Origin: Alphaproteobacteria bacterium
GTDB taxonomy: Bacteria > Pseudomonadota > Alphaproteobacteria > Rhizobiales > Aestuariivirgaceae
Direction of reading: 5' to 3'
NCBI GenBank assembly: GCA_024639035.1
Contig: JAHEJE010000191.1
Location: 1 to 5,777 of the forward strand
DNA length: 5,777 nucleotides
The translations under genes and the position numbers were made by a program. How positions within the stretch are numbered: position 1 is the first letter of the stretch; the number at the start of each line of letters is the position of its first letter. Below, in pieces: positions 4,838 through 5,777 of this stretch. Under the pieces are notes generated by a model. It saw only the letters and a program-made list of their open reading frames with translations. It searched no databases and was not told where the DNA came from.

Positions 4838-5777
4838 ATGGACGCGATAACAGACAAAAAAACGACGCTGCCGAGCCGGCATGTCACCGAGGGCCCGCAG
4901 CGCGCGCCGCATCGTTCGTATTACTACGCCATGGGGCTGACGAGCGAGCAGATCCATCAACCCTTCGTTGGCGTTGCAACCTGCTGGAATGAAGCTGCGC
5001 CATGCAATATTTCGCTGATGCGTCAGGCCCAGACGGTCAAACGCGGGGTTGCCGCAGCACGAGGCACGCCACGGGAATTCTGCACCATCACCGTCACCGA
5101 CGGCATCGCCATGGGGCATCAGGGCATGAAATCCTCCCTGGTGTCGCGCGAGGTTATCGCAGACTCGGTTGAACTGACGATGCGCGGCCATTGCTACGAT
5201 GCCCTGGTCGGCATGGCCGGTTGCGACAAATCCCTGCCGGGCATGATGATGGCTATGGTCCGGCTCAACGTGCCGTCCATCTTCATCTACGGCGGATCGA
5301 TATTGCCGGGCAATTTTCGCGGCCAGACGGTCACGGTGCAGGATGTTTTCGAAGCGGTTGGCCGTCATTCGGTCGGCGACATGTCGGACGGCGATCTGGA
5401 CGAACTCGAGCATGTGGCCTGTCCTTCGGCCGGTGCCTGCGGCGCGCAGTTCACCGCCAACACCATGGCGACCGTGTCGGAAGCCATCGGATTGGCCTTG
5501 CCGTATTCTGCCGGAGCACCGGCGCCGTACGAGATCCGCGATCAGTTCTGCCATGCTGCCGGCGAGCAGGTCATGGACCTGATTGCCAACAACATCAGGC
5601 CGCGCGATATCGTGACGATTAAAGCGCTCGAGAATGCTGCCACTGTCGTGGCCGCGTCGGGCGGATCGACCAATGCGGCACTTCACCTGCCGGCCATTGC
5701 ACACGAATGCGGTCTCAAGTTCGACCTGTTCGACGTGGCGGAGATCTTCAAGCGCACACCCTACATCGCCGATCTGA
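4838..5777 (+). CDS. ilvD: Dihydroxy-acid dehydratase, N-terminal part (runs off the window)
   Basis: IlvD removes water from 2,3-dihydroxy-isovalerate and 2,3-dihydroxy-3-methylvalerate to give the 2-oxoacids leading to valine, leucine and isoleucine. It is a cytoplasmic Fe-S enzyme. The 313 codons present cover roughly the first half of a protein of about 575 residues. Visible marks are the start of the conserved region SRHVTEGPQRAPHRSYYYAMGL (13-34), WNEAAPCN (50-57), VTDGIAMGHQGM (86-97), GCDKSLPGMMMAM (128-140), CPSAGACGAQFTANTM (195-210) and ASGGSTNAALHLPAIAHE (273-290). C56, C129 and C201 are the expected cluster ligands, and C56 in the PCN motif marks the [2Fe-2S] class rather than the E. 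coli type. K131 and D88 are candidate Mg ligands. The C-terminal half with the catalytic serine is outside the window. The ATG at 4838 follows AGG (4830-4832) by 5 bases and matches the N-terminus of Bradyrhizobium IlvD as I recall it. Sugar-acid dehydratases (Edd, arabinonate dehydratase) are the alternatives, but the overall match to IlvD is much better. Confidence 0.94.
   Translation, partial: MDAITDKKTTLPSRHVTEGPQRAPHRSYYYAMGLTSEQIHQPFVGVATCWNEAAPCNISLMRQAQTVKRGVAAARGTPREFCTITVTDGIAMGHQGMKSSLVSREVIADSVELTMRGHCYDALVGMAGCDKSLPGMMMAMVRLNVPSIFIYGGSILPGNFRGQTVTVQDVFEAVGRHSVGDMSDGDLDELEHVACPSAGACGAQFTANTMATVSEAIGLALPYSAGAPAPYEIRDQFCHAAGEQVMDLIANNIRPRDIVTIKALENAATVVAASGGSTNAALHLPAIAHECGLKFDLFDVAEIFKRTPYIADL

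Noticed and set aside
4548..4850. Plus-strand 100-residue frame (or 74 residues from ATG 4626) upstream of ilvD
   Set aside because: Codon use is unlike the neighbours, it overlaps the ilvD start, and it resembles no known leader peptide. GGGAG does lie 4 bases before ATG 4626, so it is kept only as a remark on the leader.
4778..5704. Minus-strand open frame (308 codons) opposite ilvD
   Set aside because: The plus strand encodes an unmistakable IlvD over the same bases. The antisense protein is rich in His, Arg and Gly and has no recognisable family.
1..5777. Mobile elements, CRISPR arrays, tRNA or rRNA genes, toxin-antitoxin or defence genes
   Set aside because: I saw no tandem spaced repeats, transposase or integrase motifs, cloverleaf-like segments or terminal inverted repeats. 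Gene content is housekeeping plus one poorly known membrane pair.

Overview
The window looks like ordinary chromosome of a GC-rich alphaproteobacterium. Codons end mostly in G or C, and all confidently called genes share this usage. The dihydroxy-acid dehydratase closely resembles the form I know from Bradyrhizobium and relatives, and the gatC/gatA proteins and the DUF898 + M48 peptidase pair are also typical of that class. I see no insertion sequence, phage gene, CRISPR array, rRNA or tRNA. No border of a transferred island is visible.

Layout, left to right. (1) Positions 1-206 hold a candidate promoter and possibly the first codons of a divergent minus-strand gene that runs off the left edge. 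(2) gatC and gatA (207-1968, plus strand) encode two of the three subunits of the tRNA-dependent amidotransferase GatCAB. They are 4 bases apart. A 78-residue protein with two membrane segments follows 13 bases later (1982-2218), where many relatives would have gatB or an acetyltransferase gene. (3) On the minus strand, 4470 down to 2215, are two genes 18 bases apart: a seven-helix DUF898/YjgN-family membrane protein, then a membrane-anchored M48 zinc metallopeptidase. The last codons of the peptidase gene and of the plus-strand small gene overlap by 4 bases. (4) A divergent 367-base intergenic region (4471-4837) carries the upstream signals of the DUF898 operon and of ilvD. (5) ilvD (4838 to the right edge, plus strand) encodes the N-terminal half of dihydroxy-acid dehydratase, with the cysteine pattern of the [2Fe-2S] class.

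Functionally these are three separate units. GatCA (with GatB from elsewhere) converts Glu-tRNA(Gln) and/or Asp-tRNA(Asn) to the correct amide-charged tRNA. The DUF898-M48 pair is a recurrent but poorly understood inner-membrane module, probably involved in membrane-protein quality control or cell-envelope processing. IlvD makes the 2-oxoacid precursors of valine, leucine and isoleucine. The least understood parts are the DUF898-M48 pair, the small two-helix protein and the inverted repeat that encloses a -35-like element upstream of ilvD. I found no convincing evidence of a wholly new system.
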